The notes under the pieces: model-generated
Told to the model about the DNA's origin: nothing
The model's input: the letters and a program-made list of their open reading frames with translations, nothing else
Database searches by the model: none
Assembly (NCBI RefSeq): GCF_000243675.2
Contig: NZ_AHMM02000015.1
Location: 971,772-1,035,771, forward strand
DNA: 64,000 bases
From: Leptospira inadai serovar Lyme str. 10
GTDB taxonomy: Bacteria; Spirochaetota; Leptospiria; Leptospirales; Leptospiraceae
Direction: 5' to 3'
Shown: positions 9,561-19,704 of the stretch, piece by piece
Numbering within the stretch: position 1 is the first letter of the stretch
How the letters are laid out: every line of letters starts with the position of its first letter
Program-made: the position numbers and the translations under genes

Positions 9561-10562
9561 CTATAATTTGGAATCGAAATAATCCAGCAGAATTTTCGTG
9601 ACCCAATGGCCGTCCGGAACTGCCGGGCTTCGATCGGACAAGAATCCGACATGACCCCCTTTTTTAGTGAGCAAAACCCGTAGGTTCGGAAGGTTTTCCC
9701 ACGGAATGGAATCCCATTCGAAAATGGGGACCACCGGATCGTCCTCGGCGTGTACCAGAATTCCGGGATGACGTATCATGCGAATGTAATTCTTGCAGGA
9801 ATTGATATTATAATAATCTAATGCACTTCTGTATCCGAACGTGGGGGCCGTAATTAAATCGTCGAAATCGAAGAATGTTTTTACGTCGCTAAGATTGGCT
9901 CTTATCTCAGGCGCTAATTCCACGATTCCTTCCTTAATTTTTTTTCTAAAGGCATTCAGGAAATGCTCCCTATAAAAGCGACCCGCCATGGAATCGATAA
10001 ACGCGCAATTTTTTGCCAAATCCAAAGGGGGAGATACTGCGGAAAAAGCCATCGCTGTCCGGTCCGATCGTTCTCCGAAAAATTTCAGTACTAGATTCGC
10101 GGAAAGAGAGAACCCCGATACGAAGATCTTTGCGGAGAGGGAATCTCTTGCAAAATCTAGAACATCCTGCAAATCTTCGGACTGTCCGGCATAATAGGAA
10201 TATTTTGCGTATCCTCTCCCTTTTCCGCAATTTCGTAAATTCATTCGAAGAGTTCCATACCCTCTTTCTAACGCGGTTTGGGCTAGCGAAATAAGATACG
10301 GACTTTCCGAGTCTCCTTCCATGCCGTGAACCATAACGATGTAAGTCCCATTCCAAGGAATAGAATCTCGTTTATAGCTGGAGATCGGAGGATTATGCTC
10401 TAACCAAAGAGTGTCTCCCGAATTTCCGCTAACCGTAAGAAGAACGTCTTCGCAGTAGTAATCGGTTCGTAATCGGTTTGCGGGTGGAAAAAAAGTATTA
10501 TAGATCGTTTGAGCGTGTTTTCCTGAAACGAATCGTTTAGGGCGAAAGGGCAGGTGTTCCAT
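9561..10562 (-). CDS. YheT-type alpha/beta hydrolase
   Basis: The 333-residue protein has the alpha/beta-hydrolase triad in order: nucleophile Ser152 in GFSLSAN, Asp275 in HAEDDPVVP and His304 in GGHVGF. The N-terminus (FRPKRFVSGKHAQTIYNTFF) and the HGMEGDSESPY oxyanion region are typical of the YheT/EMB8 branch of serine hydrolases, which act on esters. The natural substrate is unknown. It has no signal peptide, so it is cytosolic. It starts 17 bases after the stop of the upstream small gene. Confidence 0.92.
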   Translation of the reverse strand: MEHLPFRPKRFVSGKHAQTIYNTFFPPANRLRTDYYCEDVLLTVSGNSGDTLWLEHNPPISSYKRDSIPWNGTYIVMVHGMEGDSESPYLISLAQTALERGYGTLRMNLRNCGKGRGYAKYSYYAGQSEDLQDVLDFARDSLSAKIFVSGFSLSANLVLKFFGERSDRTAMAFSAVSPPLDLAKNCAFIDSMAGRFYREHFLNAFRKKIKEGIVELAPEIRANLSDVKTFFDFDDLITAPTFGYRSALDYYNINSCKNYIRMIRHPGILVHAEDDPVVPIFEWDSIPWENLPNLRVLLTKKGGHVGFLSDRSPAVPDGHWVTKILLDYFDSKL

Positions 10563-10578
10563 AACAGAGGCTCGCGAT

Positions 10579-10935
10579 TTAGATTCCGTTCTCTTGAAAA
10601 AATTCCTTCCAATCTTCCAACTGAGCCTTTCCGAGAAGATTTCTTTTTTCCAAAAACTTTCTAAATCGTTTCAAAAAATCCTTTGCCCGACTCTGAACGA
10701 GACTATCATCCGGGTGCATATCGGTAAGGAAAAAATGTAAGAATTCATCCAGCTCGAATGACCCGAGATTCTTTAAAGTGATTCGATCTTCTTTTTGGTC
10801 TTCGTTTTCTCCGAATAATAATTCGGAAAACTCCAGAAGTAGGGTGCAGAGCTTTTCGTCCGCATCCCGACTTCCTCCCTGTTGATTGGACAGGTAGTCC
10901 TTGAGGACGTCTTCGATTCTTGGAGCGTCCGACAA
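10579..10935 (-). CDS. Small helical protein of unknown function
   Basis: The 118-residue protein is acidic, mostly helical, and lacks signal or membrane segments. I do not recognise the family. It lies 12 bases after clpP and 17 before the YheT-type gene on the same strand, so it belongs to that operon. The close spacing to clpP is suggestive, but nothing in the sequence proves a link. Confidence 0.65.
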   Translation of the reverse strand: MSDAPRIEDVLKDYLSNQQGGSRDADEKLCTLLLEFSELLFGENEDQKEDRITLKNLGSFELDEFLHFFLTDMHPDDSLVQSRAKDFLKRFRKFLEKRNLLGKAQLEDWKEFFQENGI

Positions 10936-10947
10936 AACCTAAAACCT

Positions 10948-11571
10948 TTAAGAATTCGATTTAGGAAATTCGATTTTCGTAGCGAGGGAATCTACGATGC
11001 CGTATTGGATAGCCTCGTCGGCATCCATATAATAATCCCGATCCGTATCTTCTTCAAGCTTAGAAACGGGGTGCCCGCAGGCTTCGGCAAGAATCTGATT
11101 TAGTCTGGCTCTCGTTTTTAGAATTTCCTCGGCCTGAATTTTTAGATCGCTGGCGGGCGCGACGATTTGTCCACCGATAGACGGTTGATGGATCATCACT
11201 TTTCCGTTCGGCCAAATGGACCTTTTCCCTTTTACTCCCGCTGCGAGAAGCACGGACCCCATCGAAGCCGCCAATCCCATACAGACGGTGTGAACCGGTG
11301 AGGTTATCATTTTCATCGTATCATAAATCGTAAGTCCGGAAGTGACGACGCCTCCGGGGCTATTTATATAAAACGTAATCTCTTTGCCTGGATCCGCCAT
11401 TTCTAGAAACAGCAGTTTCCCTACGATATCTTTGGCGGACTCATCAGTAACGGCACCCCATAAGAATATTTTCCTATGGTCGATCAGCTTCTTGGAAATT
11501 TTACTACCGGTAAGTTCTTCGAAGACTTCGGCGATTTTCTCGTTTTCGGACATTCTGGCTCCCTTAAGCAC
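10948..11571 (-). CDS. clpP: ATP-dependent Clp protease proteolytic subunit
   Basis: The protein has 207 residues, normal for ClpP. The catalytic serine is Ser103 in GLAASMGS, the histidine is His128 in MIHQPS, and the aspartate lies in the DTDRD segment near 175-179. The glycine-rich INSPGG oxyanion strand is intact. ClpP forms a cytosolic tetradecameric barrel that degrades proteins unfolded by ClpX or a ClpA/C partner; none is adjacent. The start may instead be Met7 (MSENEK, 11553), since the first codons overlap the ftsB-like gene by 8 bases. Leptospira carry more than one ClpP paralogue, and I cannot tell which this is. Confidence 0.96.
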   Translation of the reverse strand: MLKGARMSENEKIAEVFEELTGSKISKKLIDHRKIFLWGAVTDESAKDIVGKLLFLEMADPGKEITFYINSPGGVVTSGLTIYDTMKMITSPVHTVCMGLAASMGSVLLAAGVKGKRSIWPNGKVMIHQPSIGGQIVAPASDLKIQAEEILKTRARLNQILAEACGHPVSKLEEDTDRDYYMDADEAIQYGIVDSLATKIEFPKSNS

Positions 11572-12025
11572 TTCGTTGTTCCAGTTTCTTCCTCCTCAAT
11601 TTCCTGAAAACACCAATAAATACGAATGCAACAAACGAGACGTAAAAAAAGCGAATCAGTTGAATGGGGGGAACGGGTAGGTCTTTACCCGCACGCAGTG
11701 CGATCAGCCGAGAGGCTAGCACCGGTCGGTTTTCCGTCCTGGGTTCGGGCTCTTTGAATTTGATTATATGTGCATTTTCCGATAAAAGATAGTATTTTCT
11801 CGCTTCGCGCTCTAACGCTACCTTATCATCTCGTAGGAGTTTTTGACGCTCCTCCAATTGGCGATTTTCGTATTCCAGCCTTTCCACATCCAGTTTTAGA
11901 TTGGAGAGGCTGGTTTCCAAGGTGGACCGTACGACCAGGCCGGATTCGCCCAGGACCGTAAAATAAAAAAGTCCGGAGAGAAATACCAGAAGTAAGAATA
12001 GCCTGTTCGCTAGTTGAGAGCCCAT
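11564..12025 (-). CDS. FtsB/DivIC-like septum formation initiator
   Basis: The 153-residue protein has a short cytoplasmic N-terminus, one hydrophobic segment (about 8-26), and a coiled coil (about 35-80) rich in Leu and Glu, as in the FtsB/DivIC family. Those proteins tie FtsL and FtsQ together at the division site. It is longer than usual FtsB and has a second hydrophobic segment near 123-140, so the C-terminus may return to the membrane. Its position directly after eno is the classic eno-ftsB arrangement. It overlaps clpP by 8 bases. Confidence 0.85.
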   Translation of the reverse strand: MGSQLANRLFLLLVFLSGLFYFTVLGESGLVVRSTLETSLSNLKLDVERLEYENRQLEERQKLLRDDKVALEREARKYYLLSENAHIIKFKEPEPRTENRPVLASRLIALRAGKDLPVPPIQLIRFFYVSFVAFVFIGVFRKLRRKKLEQRSA

Positions 12026-12030
12026 CTTGT

Positions 12031-13383
<1,353 letters not shown>

Positions 13384-13456
13384 TCAGCAAAATAAATCAA
13401 GCGGGAAACGGGGAAAAAGGGTTGCCCAACCCTTTGGAAACAATAGAAACGCTTCC

Positions 13457-14137
13457 ATGAAATCCACGGAGAAACATGCACTTTTCTTTCATTCGAGTTA
13501 TTTGGTACTATGTATCATTACGCTTTTGCTTCCCATTCCCGCCTCCATAGGGTGGAGATTATTTTTTTTGGTCGTAGTCTATACGATCGGATTACCGGTC
13601 GCCGCTCAAATTTGGGAGCATGATCGGTGGCTGGACATTTTTCGGTTCGTCTTTCCTTTAAGTATTTTGCAAGTGTTTCCCGACTGGTTCCTTTCTCGGG
13701 TGTTAGGCGTTCTTACTTTTCAAGAAGACGGATTCTATAGGATAGGAACTGTCCCGGCTTATATGGCGGGGCTTTGGACGATTCCGTTATTTCTATCCAC
13801 GTTTGCGGCTGTCCGATTTTCCAAGCGGAATCCTTCCGTAAATCCGATCGCGAAATACATCGTGGCGGGGGGTGTCGCATTCGTAATTTTCGCAGTCTCG
13901 GAAGAGTTTGCTAGAATGATTCCGATTTGGTCCTCCCAAAACGTTTCGATGATCGGCCATACGGCAGTGTACGTCCTGCTTCCCGAGTTGATATTAGGTG
14001 TGTTCACCGCGTTTGCTTATTTTCATACCGAGGGAAAACCTTTGCGCTCCAAACTTCTTTGGACAATTCCGACCATGTTCGTTTATTTGGGGGCATTATC
14101 CTGGTTCTATCTTCTTTTGGAAGGTGTCTGGCGCTAG
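13457..14137 (+). CDS. Multi-pass membrane protein of unknown function
   Basis: The protein has 226 residues from the ATG at 13457 (MKSTEKHALFF). The reading frame is open further upstream, but that part runs antisense to the start of eno and is not protein-like. About seven hydrophobic segments cover nearly the whole length. No motif identifies a family. It is divergent from eno, 127 bases apart. A copy of the dispersed repeat begins a few bases after its stop. Confidence 0.75.
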   Translation: MKSTEKHALFFHSSYLVLCIITLLLPIPASIGWRLFFLVVVYTIGLPVAAQIWEHDRWLDIFRFVFPLSILQVFPDWFLSRVLGVLTFQEDGFYRIGTVPAYMAGLWTIPLFLSTFAAVRFSKRNPSVNPIAKYIVAGGVAFVIFAVSEEFARMIPIWSSQNVSMIGHTAVYVLLPELILGVFTAFAYFHTEGKPLRSKLLWTIPTMFVYLGALSWFYLLLEGVWR

Positions 14138-14142
14138 CAGAG

Positions 14143-14306
14143 GACAGAAGACTAAGGACAGACGCGTTCGCTTTGCTCACGCTAGACAGAAGCTGCTATA
14201 CGTTGGAAAAGTTACAGAAGTAGGGGGAAATCCCCTGCAACGATAAGAATCTTTCTCTAGAGCATGGAAACCCGGCTCTCCAATGTTCTGTCTTCAGTCC
14301 TCTTTC
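14143..14306 (+). repeat. Dispersed intergenic repeat, copy at 14 kb
   Basis: One forward copy of the repeat family found throughout this window. It opens with a GAGGACAGAAGAC-type segment, passes through AGACAGAAGCTGCT and GTTACAGAAGTAG, then AATCTTTCTCTAGAGCATGG, and closes with AATGTTCTGTCTTCAGTCCTC. It ends just upstream of the LpxC-like gene. An ATG inside it (14264) extends that gene's frame but belongs to the repeat. Confidence 0.85.
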
Positions 14307-14326
14307 TTAAGCGAGGGAAAGGAAAA

Positions 14327-15334
14327 ATGGACGCACGAATCATCACCGAATCGACGGAAATAAGCGGACTACTCGAGGATCGAAATCGATCGGTTTTGCG
14401 ACTACCCGATTATTTTACGGATTCGTCTTTAATCGTAGAACGACACACTTCCTATACGGTAAAAAATAAGTTTACCTTAGAGGGAAAGGCAACGTTCGAA
14501 AATAAGAATAGCTTCGTAAAAGTTTCGCCGACTTCGGATAAACGATCTTCTTTTTCCTATAACGGGAAAAAATTTCCCTTAAATGCGGCCGATTGTATAA
14601 AAGGAAATCATAATATACAATTGGGCGAGGTTAAGATTATCGAACATCCTCTGGCTTGGATGTTAGCGTTCGGCGTGTATGTCGATATCGAAACCGCCGA
14701 GTCAAGCCTACCGACATTCGATTTTTGCGACCGACCTTATCTGGATGGATTGATCGGAAACCTTCAGGCAATTGCGCCGCGTAAATCGATATCCGTTTCT
14801 AAGCCTATCGGGCTCGTATGGGAAAGGGGATACTGCGTACTGGAACCGCCTGAAAATTCGAAAGAAGCCGAGCAATTAATCTTAGATCATCAGGTTTCTT
14901 ACCTCGGCACTTCCATCGGAAAGGCGAGGATAAGAACGCCTTTCGAACCGAATTCATTCGCTTATTACTGCGATGCCAGAACCACCGCGTTTAGAACCAA
15001 ATCGGAAGCCGAAAAGTTCTATCAAGTCGGTTTAGCCGGAGGGCTAAAGGATTATCCGTTCACTCTCGAGAACGTGTTGTTACTGGATGAAGAACGCATA
15101 TATAACGGTCGGGAGAAATTTAAGGATCAAAATTCCGGATTTGATTTTGAATTTTTGTGTCATGAAATTATTGATATTTCTTCTTGGTTGAGATTTGTGG
15201 AAGAAGAATACGAGGGGAGATTTGTCGGGAAAATGACTACCTTCTTATTCGATCATCATAAACAGATCGACATAGCTCAATGCGCATGTGATCGTTCGGT
15301 CTTAGAGAAGCATGGAGTGTCGATCCTTTCTTAA
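14327..15334 (+). CDS. LpxC-like UDP-3-O-acyl-GlcNAc deacetylase family protein
   Basis: The protein has 335 residues from the ATG at 14327, chosen because GGAAAGG precedes it and because the earlier in-frame ATG lies in a repeat. The N-terminus (ITESTEISGLL) and overall order follow LpxC, the zinc deacetylase that commits UDP-acyl-GlcNAc to lipid A. The metal-site pattern is present: Glu106-His107 in IIEHPLAW, and His279 and Asp283 in CHEIID. Two positions differ from E. coli LpxC as I recall it: Lys239 is Glu280 here, and Asp246 aligns with Trp287. A histidine pair (310-311) may replace His265. It may be a divergent LpxC or a paralogue with altered activity. Confidence 0.75.
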   Translation: MDARIITESTEISGLLEDRNRSVLRLPDYFTDSSLIVERHTSYTVKNKFTLEGKATFENKNSFVKVSPTSDKRSSFSYNGKKFPLNAADCIKGNHNIQLGEVKIIEHPLAWMLAFGVYVDIETAESSLPTFDFCDRPYLDGLIGNLQAIAPRKSISVSKPIGLVWERGYCVLEPPENSKEAEQLILDHQVSYLGTSIGKARIRTPFEPNSFAYYCDARTTAFRTKSEAEKFYQVGLAGGLKDYPFTLENVLLLDEERIYNGREKFKDQNSGFDFEFLCHEIIDISSWLRFVEEEYEGRFVGKMTTFLFDHHKQIDIAQCACDRSVLEKHGVSILS

Positions 15335-15552
15335 GGTCGGCTTTTTACGGTTAGTTGCCTACTGAACAGAAACGTACACTCGAATTTCAAGATGGAAAAG
15401 TTCTGTTACAGATACTGTCCGCGTTTTCCTAGCCTTATGGATCAGTCGGAATACATATTCCGAGAGGATTTCAAATCTGTCCGGTAAAAATACTTGTAAT
15501 TAATATACAAAATCTTCATAAGTGAGAAAATTCTAACTTGGATGAATTCTAA

Positions 15553-15918
15553 ATGAAAAGAATTGTAATTTCTTCAGCGATTTTTATGGCTCTCGCATTT
15601 GCTAACTGCGCGGTTTTGGATCCTATTGGGTTCACTTATGATCGGATTAAAGGCGATAAGGCTGCAAGTAAAATTACGGACGCCGCAATCATGACGGACT
15701 TGGTAAATTCGACGATTCTAAACGGAAAAGCAACCGTTTCGATTTTATCCATTCTCGCAAGCGATATCGCCGGCATTGATCCCGCCAAATATTACAAGGA
15801 GTCGGTTATCAATCAATGTGTGACGGATATCAAGGGAGTGAAGGGTTATTTGATCGGTTCCACCCTGACGGTTATCTCCTCTTGTAAGGGAATTACTGCG
15901 GACGGACTCATCTACTAA
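15553..15918 (+). CDS. Small lipoprotein, unknown function
   Basis: The 121-residue protein has a lipoprotein signal ending in AFANC (Cys19). The mature part is short and neutral, with two more cysteines (QCVTDI, SSCKGI) that could form a disulfide in the periplasm. It resembles small Leptospira lipoprotein families that I know only by type, so I give no name. It is preceded by a 218-base gap with no other gene. The LepA gene follows on the same strand. Confidence 0.8.
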   Translation: MKRIVISSAIFMALAFANCAVLDPIGFTYDRIKGDKAASKITDAAIMTDLVNSTILNGKATVSILSILASDIAGIDPAKYYKESVINQCVTDIKGVKGYLIGSTLTVISSCKGITADGLIY

Positions 15919-16107
15919 GTCGAATTGCGGGAAGGAATTTTTCTCTTCCCGCTTCTTCGGCGGAATCCTTTTGTTTCTTTAAAAGGCAAAAGCAGCTTTT
16001 ACGGATTTCCGTTCGCTATTCTCGCATCTCCAAATCCTTCCGCATTCCTGAGTCGGTTCAGAAAAGGCTTTTCAGGGGAAGAAATCCCTCGAATTTTGTT
16101 TCTAAGC

Positions 16108-17913
16108 ATGTCCGACCGGCAAAAATACATCAGAAACTTCTCCATCATTGCTCATATCGATCACGGTAAATCGACATTAGCGGACCGACTTTTGGAAATC
16201 GGCCATGTCACGGACGATCGGACGAAAAAAGATCAGATTTTGGACTCGATGGATATCGAGAGGGAGAGGGGAATCACCATAAAGGCAAATAATGCCACGT
16301 TCAATTACGTGGCAGATGACGGCCATACGTATACGATGAATTTAATCGATACCCCGGGCCACGTGGATTTTACCTACGAGGTATCTCGTTCTTTAAAAGC
16401 CTGCGAAGGAGTTCTTTTGATCGTGGATGCAAGTCAAGGTGTGGAAGCGCAGACTTTGGCAAATCTATATCTTGCGATGGAGCAGGATCTTGCAATTATT
16501 CCGGTGATGAACAAGGTCGACTTGCCCGCGGCCGATGTCGAGAGAACTAAGCTGCAAATCGAGGATAGTCTCGGCCTGGATGCGGAAAAGGCCGTAGCAA
16601 TTTCCGCAAAAACCGGTTTGAACGTAAAGGCCGTGCTTGAGGAAATTACCCGTCAAATTCCCGCGCCGAAGGGCGATATCAACGCGCCTCTTAAAGCCTT
16701 AATTTACGATTCCTATTTCGATCCTTATATGGGGGTCGTTATCAAAATCCGAGTGTTCGACGGAAGCGTTAAAAAAGGAGATCGGATTCTTTTGATGAGC
16801 AATCAGAAAGATTTTACGGTCAACGAGGTAGGAATCAAAGGGATCGGATTGATCCCTAAAGACTCGCTATCCGTGGGAGAAGTCGGATATATTATCGCGG
16901 GTATTAAAAAAGTATCCGATGCGAGGTCGGGTGATACCGTAACTTTACAATCCAATCCGACTGCCGAGCCGGTTCCCGGCTACAAGGACGCGAAGCCGAT
17001 GGTTTTTGCGGGACTTTTCCCGATTGCCGGAGAACAGTTTGAAGAACTGGTGGATGCGATCGAAAAAATGAAGCTAAACGATGCGGCTCTGGTGTACGAA
17101 AAAGAAAGTTCCGCGGCTTTAGGATTCGGTTTTAGGGTAGGCTATCTCGGTTTGTTGCACATGGAAATTGTGCAGGAGAGGTTGGAGAGGGAGTTCAACC
17201 TAGATCTCATCACGACGGCTCCTTCCGTAAAATATACGATCAAAATGAAGAATGGAGAAGTCTTCGATATCGATAATCCGTCCAAGTTTCCGGACCCGGT
17301 TTTTATCGAAACCACTGAAGAACCGTTCGTGAAGGCGTCGATAATCACTCCGATCGAATACGTGGGCAATATCATGTCGCTCGCGATGGATAAACGCGGA
17401 ATACAATTGGATACGGTTTATCTTACTCAGGAGAAGGTGCAGCTTACCTACGAACTCCCGCTTGCCGAGCTTATTTTCGAATTTTATGATAAGCTTAAAT
17501 CTTTGACTCGCGGATATGCCTCGCTTGATTACGAACCTTGCGGGTATAGGGCGTCTCAGTTGGTTAAGATGGATATTCTCGTAAATGGGGAGCCGGTGGA
17601 TGCACTCTCGATGATCGTGCACCGAAGTAAAGCCGAGCAACGGGGAAGGGAAATCATCGAAAAGTTGAAGGAATTAATCCCGCGGCATCAATTCATGATT
17701 CCCATCCAGGCGGCAGTCGGAGGTAAAATTCTGGCTAGAGAAAGTATTTCGGCTCTTAGGAAGAATGTTACCGCTAAGTGTTACGGTGGGGATATTACCC
17801 GGAAAAAGAAACTTCTTGAAAAGCAGAAAGAAGGGAAAAAAAGGATGAAGCAAATCGGGAATGTCGAAATTCCTCAAGAAGCCTTCCTCGCGGTTCTGAA
17901 AACCGGCGATTAA
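16108..17913 (+). CDS. lepA: Elongation factor 4 (LepA)
   Basis: The protein has 601 residues from the ATG at 16108 ([20 protein letters not shown]). The frame is open for 61 codons upstream, but that extension is not conserved-looking and LepA is about 600 residues. G-domain motifs are [19 protein letters not shown] and NKVD. The C-terminal LepA-specific domain is present ([23 protein letters not shown]). LepA is a ribosome-binding GTPase that back-translocates or remodels stalled ribosomes. The stop codon overlaps the next ATG (TAATG), which couples the two genes. Confidence 0.97.
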   Translation: MSDRQKYIRNFSIIAHIDHGKSTLADRLLEIGHVTDDRTKKDQILDSMDIERERGITIKANNATFNYVADDGHTYTMNLIDTPGHVDFTYEVSRSLKACEGVLLIVDASQGVEAQTLANLYLAMEQDLAIIPVMNKVDLPAADVERTKLQIEDSLGLDAEKAVAISAKTGLNVKAVLEEITRQIPAPKGDINAPLKALIYDSYFDPYMGVVIKIRVFDGSVKKGDRILLMSNQKDFTVNEVGIKGIGLIPKDSLSVGEVGYIIAGIKKVSDARSGDTVTLQSNPTAEPVPGYKDAKPMVFAGLFPIAGEQFEELVDAIEKMKLNDAALVYEKESSAALGFGFRVGYLGLLHMEIVQERLEREFNLDLITTAPSVKYTIKMKNGEVFDIDNPSKFPDPVFIETTEEPFVKASIITPIEYVGNIMSLAMDKRGIQLDTVYLTQEKVQLTYELPLAELIFEFYDKLKSLTRGYASLDYEPCGYRASQLVKMDILVNGEPVDALSMIVHRSKAEQRGREIIEKLKELIPRHQFMIPIQAAVGGKILARESISALRKNVTAKCYGGDITRKKKLLEKQKEGKKRMKQIGNVEIPQEAFLAVLKTGD

Positions 17914-18884
17914 TGTTTCCGAAGCTTCCGGCGCGATTTTACGGAGCAAGCCCGGTCCAATTTTTATACAAGATCAATAAGTCTGAAATTTTCGTAAAAC
18001 GCGAGGATCGACTATTTTTTTCTCAAGGAACTAAGATTCGAAAATTACTTGGAATTTACCGGACGCTCGCTCCCTATTTCCGCTCCGGAAAATTCCAGAC
18101 TGTTGTTTTGCAGGGGAATCTTCATTCGAATGCGATTTTAGCCGGAATACTCTTTTTCCGCTGGTTAGGCATTCCAACCAAAGTAATCGGCTATTCTCGA
18201 AATCTCCAATTGCAAAGTCCGGCTTCCATTCTGGCCGGGCGATTTTCGGAGATTGTAATTTATCCTACAAGGCGGGAATGGGAGCATCATATGCAGGAAT
18301 TGCTCGGAGATACTGGGGGCGGAATCGCGATTCAATTCGATCGTATCGATGGAGGTGTCGAAGTTCCTACAAGCGCTAGGCAAATTCTCCTTCCGGAATA
18401 CTTATTCTGCCAGAATGCGCTGGATGGATTGGCTCCGCTCTGGGACGAAATCGACCCTAACGAATTTGATGGCATCATGCTCGATGTAGGTTCCGGAATT
18501 ACTTGGCTTTCGGCTCTAGAGTGGAATCGACTCCCGGTTTTTGGCGTCACTTTAGGATTGCCTAAGAGGAAAATGCAAGTTTGGTTGGAGTCTCGCCGAG
18601 CGAGTCTCCACCTAAAGCATCTTGCAATCCCGTATGATTCCTTAATCGAACCCAAAGCGGAATTACCGTTAGTTTCCTTTTCCTTTGGAGAAACGGAACG
18701 TTGGAACGATAAAGCAAATCAGCTCTGGAAGAAAACGGGGATTTATTTCGAGCCGGTATACGCTTGTAAGACGTTAAGCGTTTTAGAGAGCATGGTTCTC
18801 GCGGGGAAGATAGAAGGACGAATTTTATACGTTTATCAAGGAGGAATACTGCAAAATTTCTCCATTGATGTATTATCAATGTGA
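17913..18884 (+). CDS. PLP-dependent ACC deaminase / D-cysteine desulfhydrase family protein
   Basis: The 323-residue protein has the fold-type II PLP layout of this family. The putative PLP lysine is Lys41 in GTKIRKL (GNKxRKLE in the family). The QGNLHSNA segment replaces the usual GGxQSNHxR, and YVYQGGILQNF near the C-terminus corresponds to the family's HTGG loop. Several usual residues are changed, so the substrate is uncertain; D-cysteine or another small amino acid is likely. The start overlaps the lepA stop by one base. It ends at a long inverted repeat shared with the convergent sdhB. Confidence 0.85.
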   Translation: MFPKLPARFYGASPVQFLYKINKSEIFVKREDRLFFSQGTKIRKLLGIYRTLAPYFRSGKFQTVVLQGNLHSNAILAGILFFRWLGIPTKVIGYSRNLQLQSPASILAGRFSEIVIYPTRREWEHHMQELLGDTGGGIAIQFDRIDGGVEVPTSARQILLPEYLFCQNALDGLAPLWDEIDPNEFDGIMLDVGSGITWLSALEWNRLPVFGVTLGLPKRKMQVWLESRRASLHLKHLAIPYDSLIEPKAELPLVSFSFGETERWNDKANQLWKKTGIYFEPVYACKTLSVLESMVLAGKIEGRILYVYQGGILQNFSIDVLSM

Positions 18885-18923
18885 AATTACATGTTTTAGA
18901 ATATTATAAAATATTGATTCAAT

Positions 18924-18968
18924 AGCAGCTTTCGATCGACGGATGATTGTCGCCGATCGAAAGCTGCT
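18924..18968. terminator. Long perfect inverted repeat between convergent genes
   Basis: AGCAGCTTTCGATCG (18924-18938) is matched by its exact reverse complement at 18954-18968, a 15-bp stem with a 15-base centre that can pair further. It lies between the PLP-enzyme gene and the sdhB stop codon. There is no long T-run, so a bidirectional terminator or mRNA 3'-end stabiliser is likely. Confidence 0.6.
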
Positions 18969-18972
18969 GGCT

Positions 18973-19704
18973 TTAGGAAGTTATATATTCTTTGTTGAGT
19001 ATTCGAATAAAATCCCGTTTAATGTCTTTAGGGCAAGCAGCTTCGCATTCATACTGGTTCGTGCAGTTTCCGAAACCCTCTTTATCCATCGCCGACACCA
19101 TATTCTTGACTCGCTCTTTCTTTTCGACCTGTCCTTGGGGTAGCAGGGCCAAATGAGCTACTTTGGCAGAGACGAAAAGCATGGCGGACGCGTTCTTACA
19201 AGATGCGACACAGGCGCCGCATCCGATGCAAGTCGCTGCGTCCATAGCCACATCCGCATGCTTTTTAGCGATTGGAAGAGCATTCGCATCCGGCGCACCG
19301 CCCGTATTGATGCTTACGAATCCACCCGATTGGATGACTCGATCAAAAGCGCTGCGATCCACAATTAAATCTTTTATGACCGGAAAGGCTTTCGCTCTCC
19401 AAGGTTCTAGATAAATCGTATCTCCATTTTTAAACGATCTCATATGAAGCTGACAAGTGGTAACTCCCGGCAGGGGACCGTGAGCTACCCCATTGATCAT
19501 TATATTACAAGATCCGCAAATTCCTTCGCGGCAATCGTGTTCGAATGCGATCGGCTCTTCGCCTTTTGTAATTAGCTCCTCGTTGACGACGTCTATCATC
19601 TCCAAAAAGGACATATCGGGGGAAATATCTTTCGCGGGATAATCCACGATCTTGCCTTTATCTTGAGAATTCTTCTGTCTCCAGACTTTTAGTTTGAGAT
19701 CCAT
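18973..19704 (-). CDS. sdhB: Succinate dehydrogenase/fumarate reductase iron-sulfur subunit
   Basis: The 243-residue protein contains the cysteine sets for the three clusters: the plant-type ferredoxin set ([12 protein letters not shown] plus TTCQLHM) for [2Fe-2S], and [13 protein letters not shown] with [11 protein letters not shown] for [4Fe-4S] and [3Fe-4S]. It carries electrons between the flavoprotein and the membrane cytochrome. Its start overlaps the sdhA stop by one base. It is the last gene of sdhC-sdhA-sdhB. The set resembles the cytochrome b558-type succinate:quinone reductases. Confidence 0.96.
   Translation of the reverse strand: MDLKLKVWRQKNSQDKGKIVDYPAKDISPDMSFLEMIDVVNEELITKGEEPIAFEHDCREGICGSCNIMINGVAHGPLPGVTTCQLHMRSFKNGDTIYLEPWRAKAFPVIKDLIVDRSAFDRVIQSGGFVSINTGGAPDANALPIAKKHADVAMDAATCIGCGACVASCKNASAMLFVSAKVAHLALLPQGQVEKKERVKNMVSAMDKEGFGNCTNQYECEAACPKDIKRDFIRILNKEYITS

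Noticed and set aside
14264..14326. Upstream start of the LpxC-like gene
   Set aside because: These 21 codons lie within a copy of the dispersed repeat, whereas the ATG at 14327 has a good Shine-Dalgarno.
15925..16107. N-terminal extension of LepA by 61 residues
   Set aside because: LepA proteins start at the equivalent of residue 62; the upstream part begins right after the lipoprotein gene and has no homology-like features.
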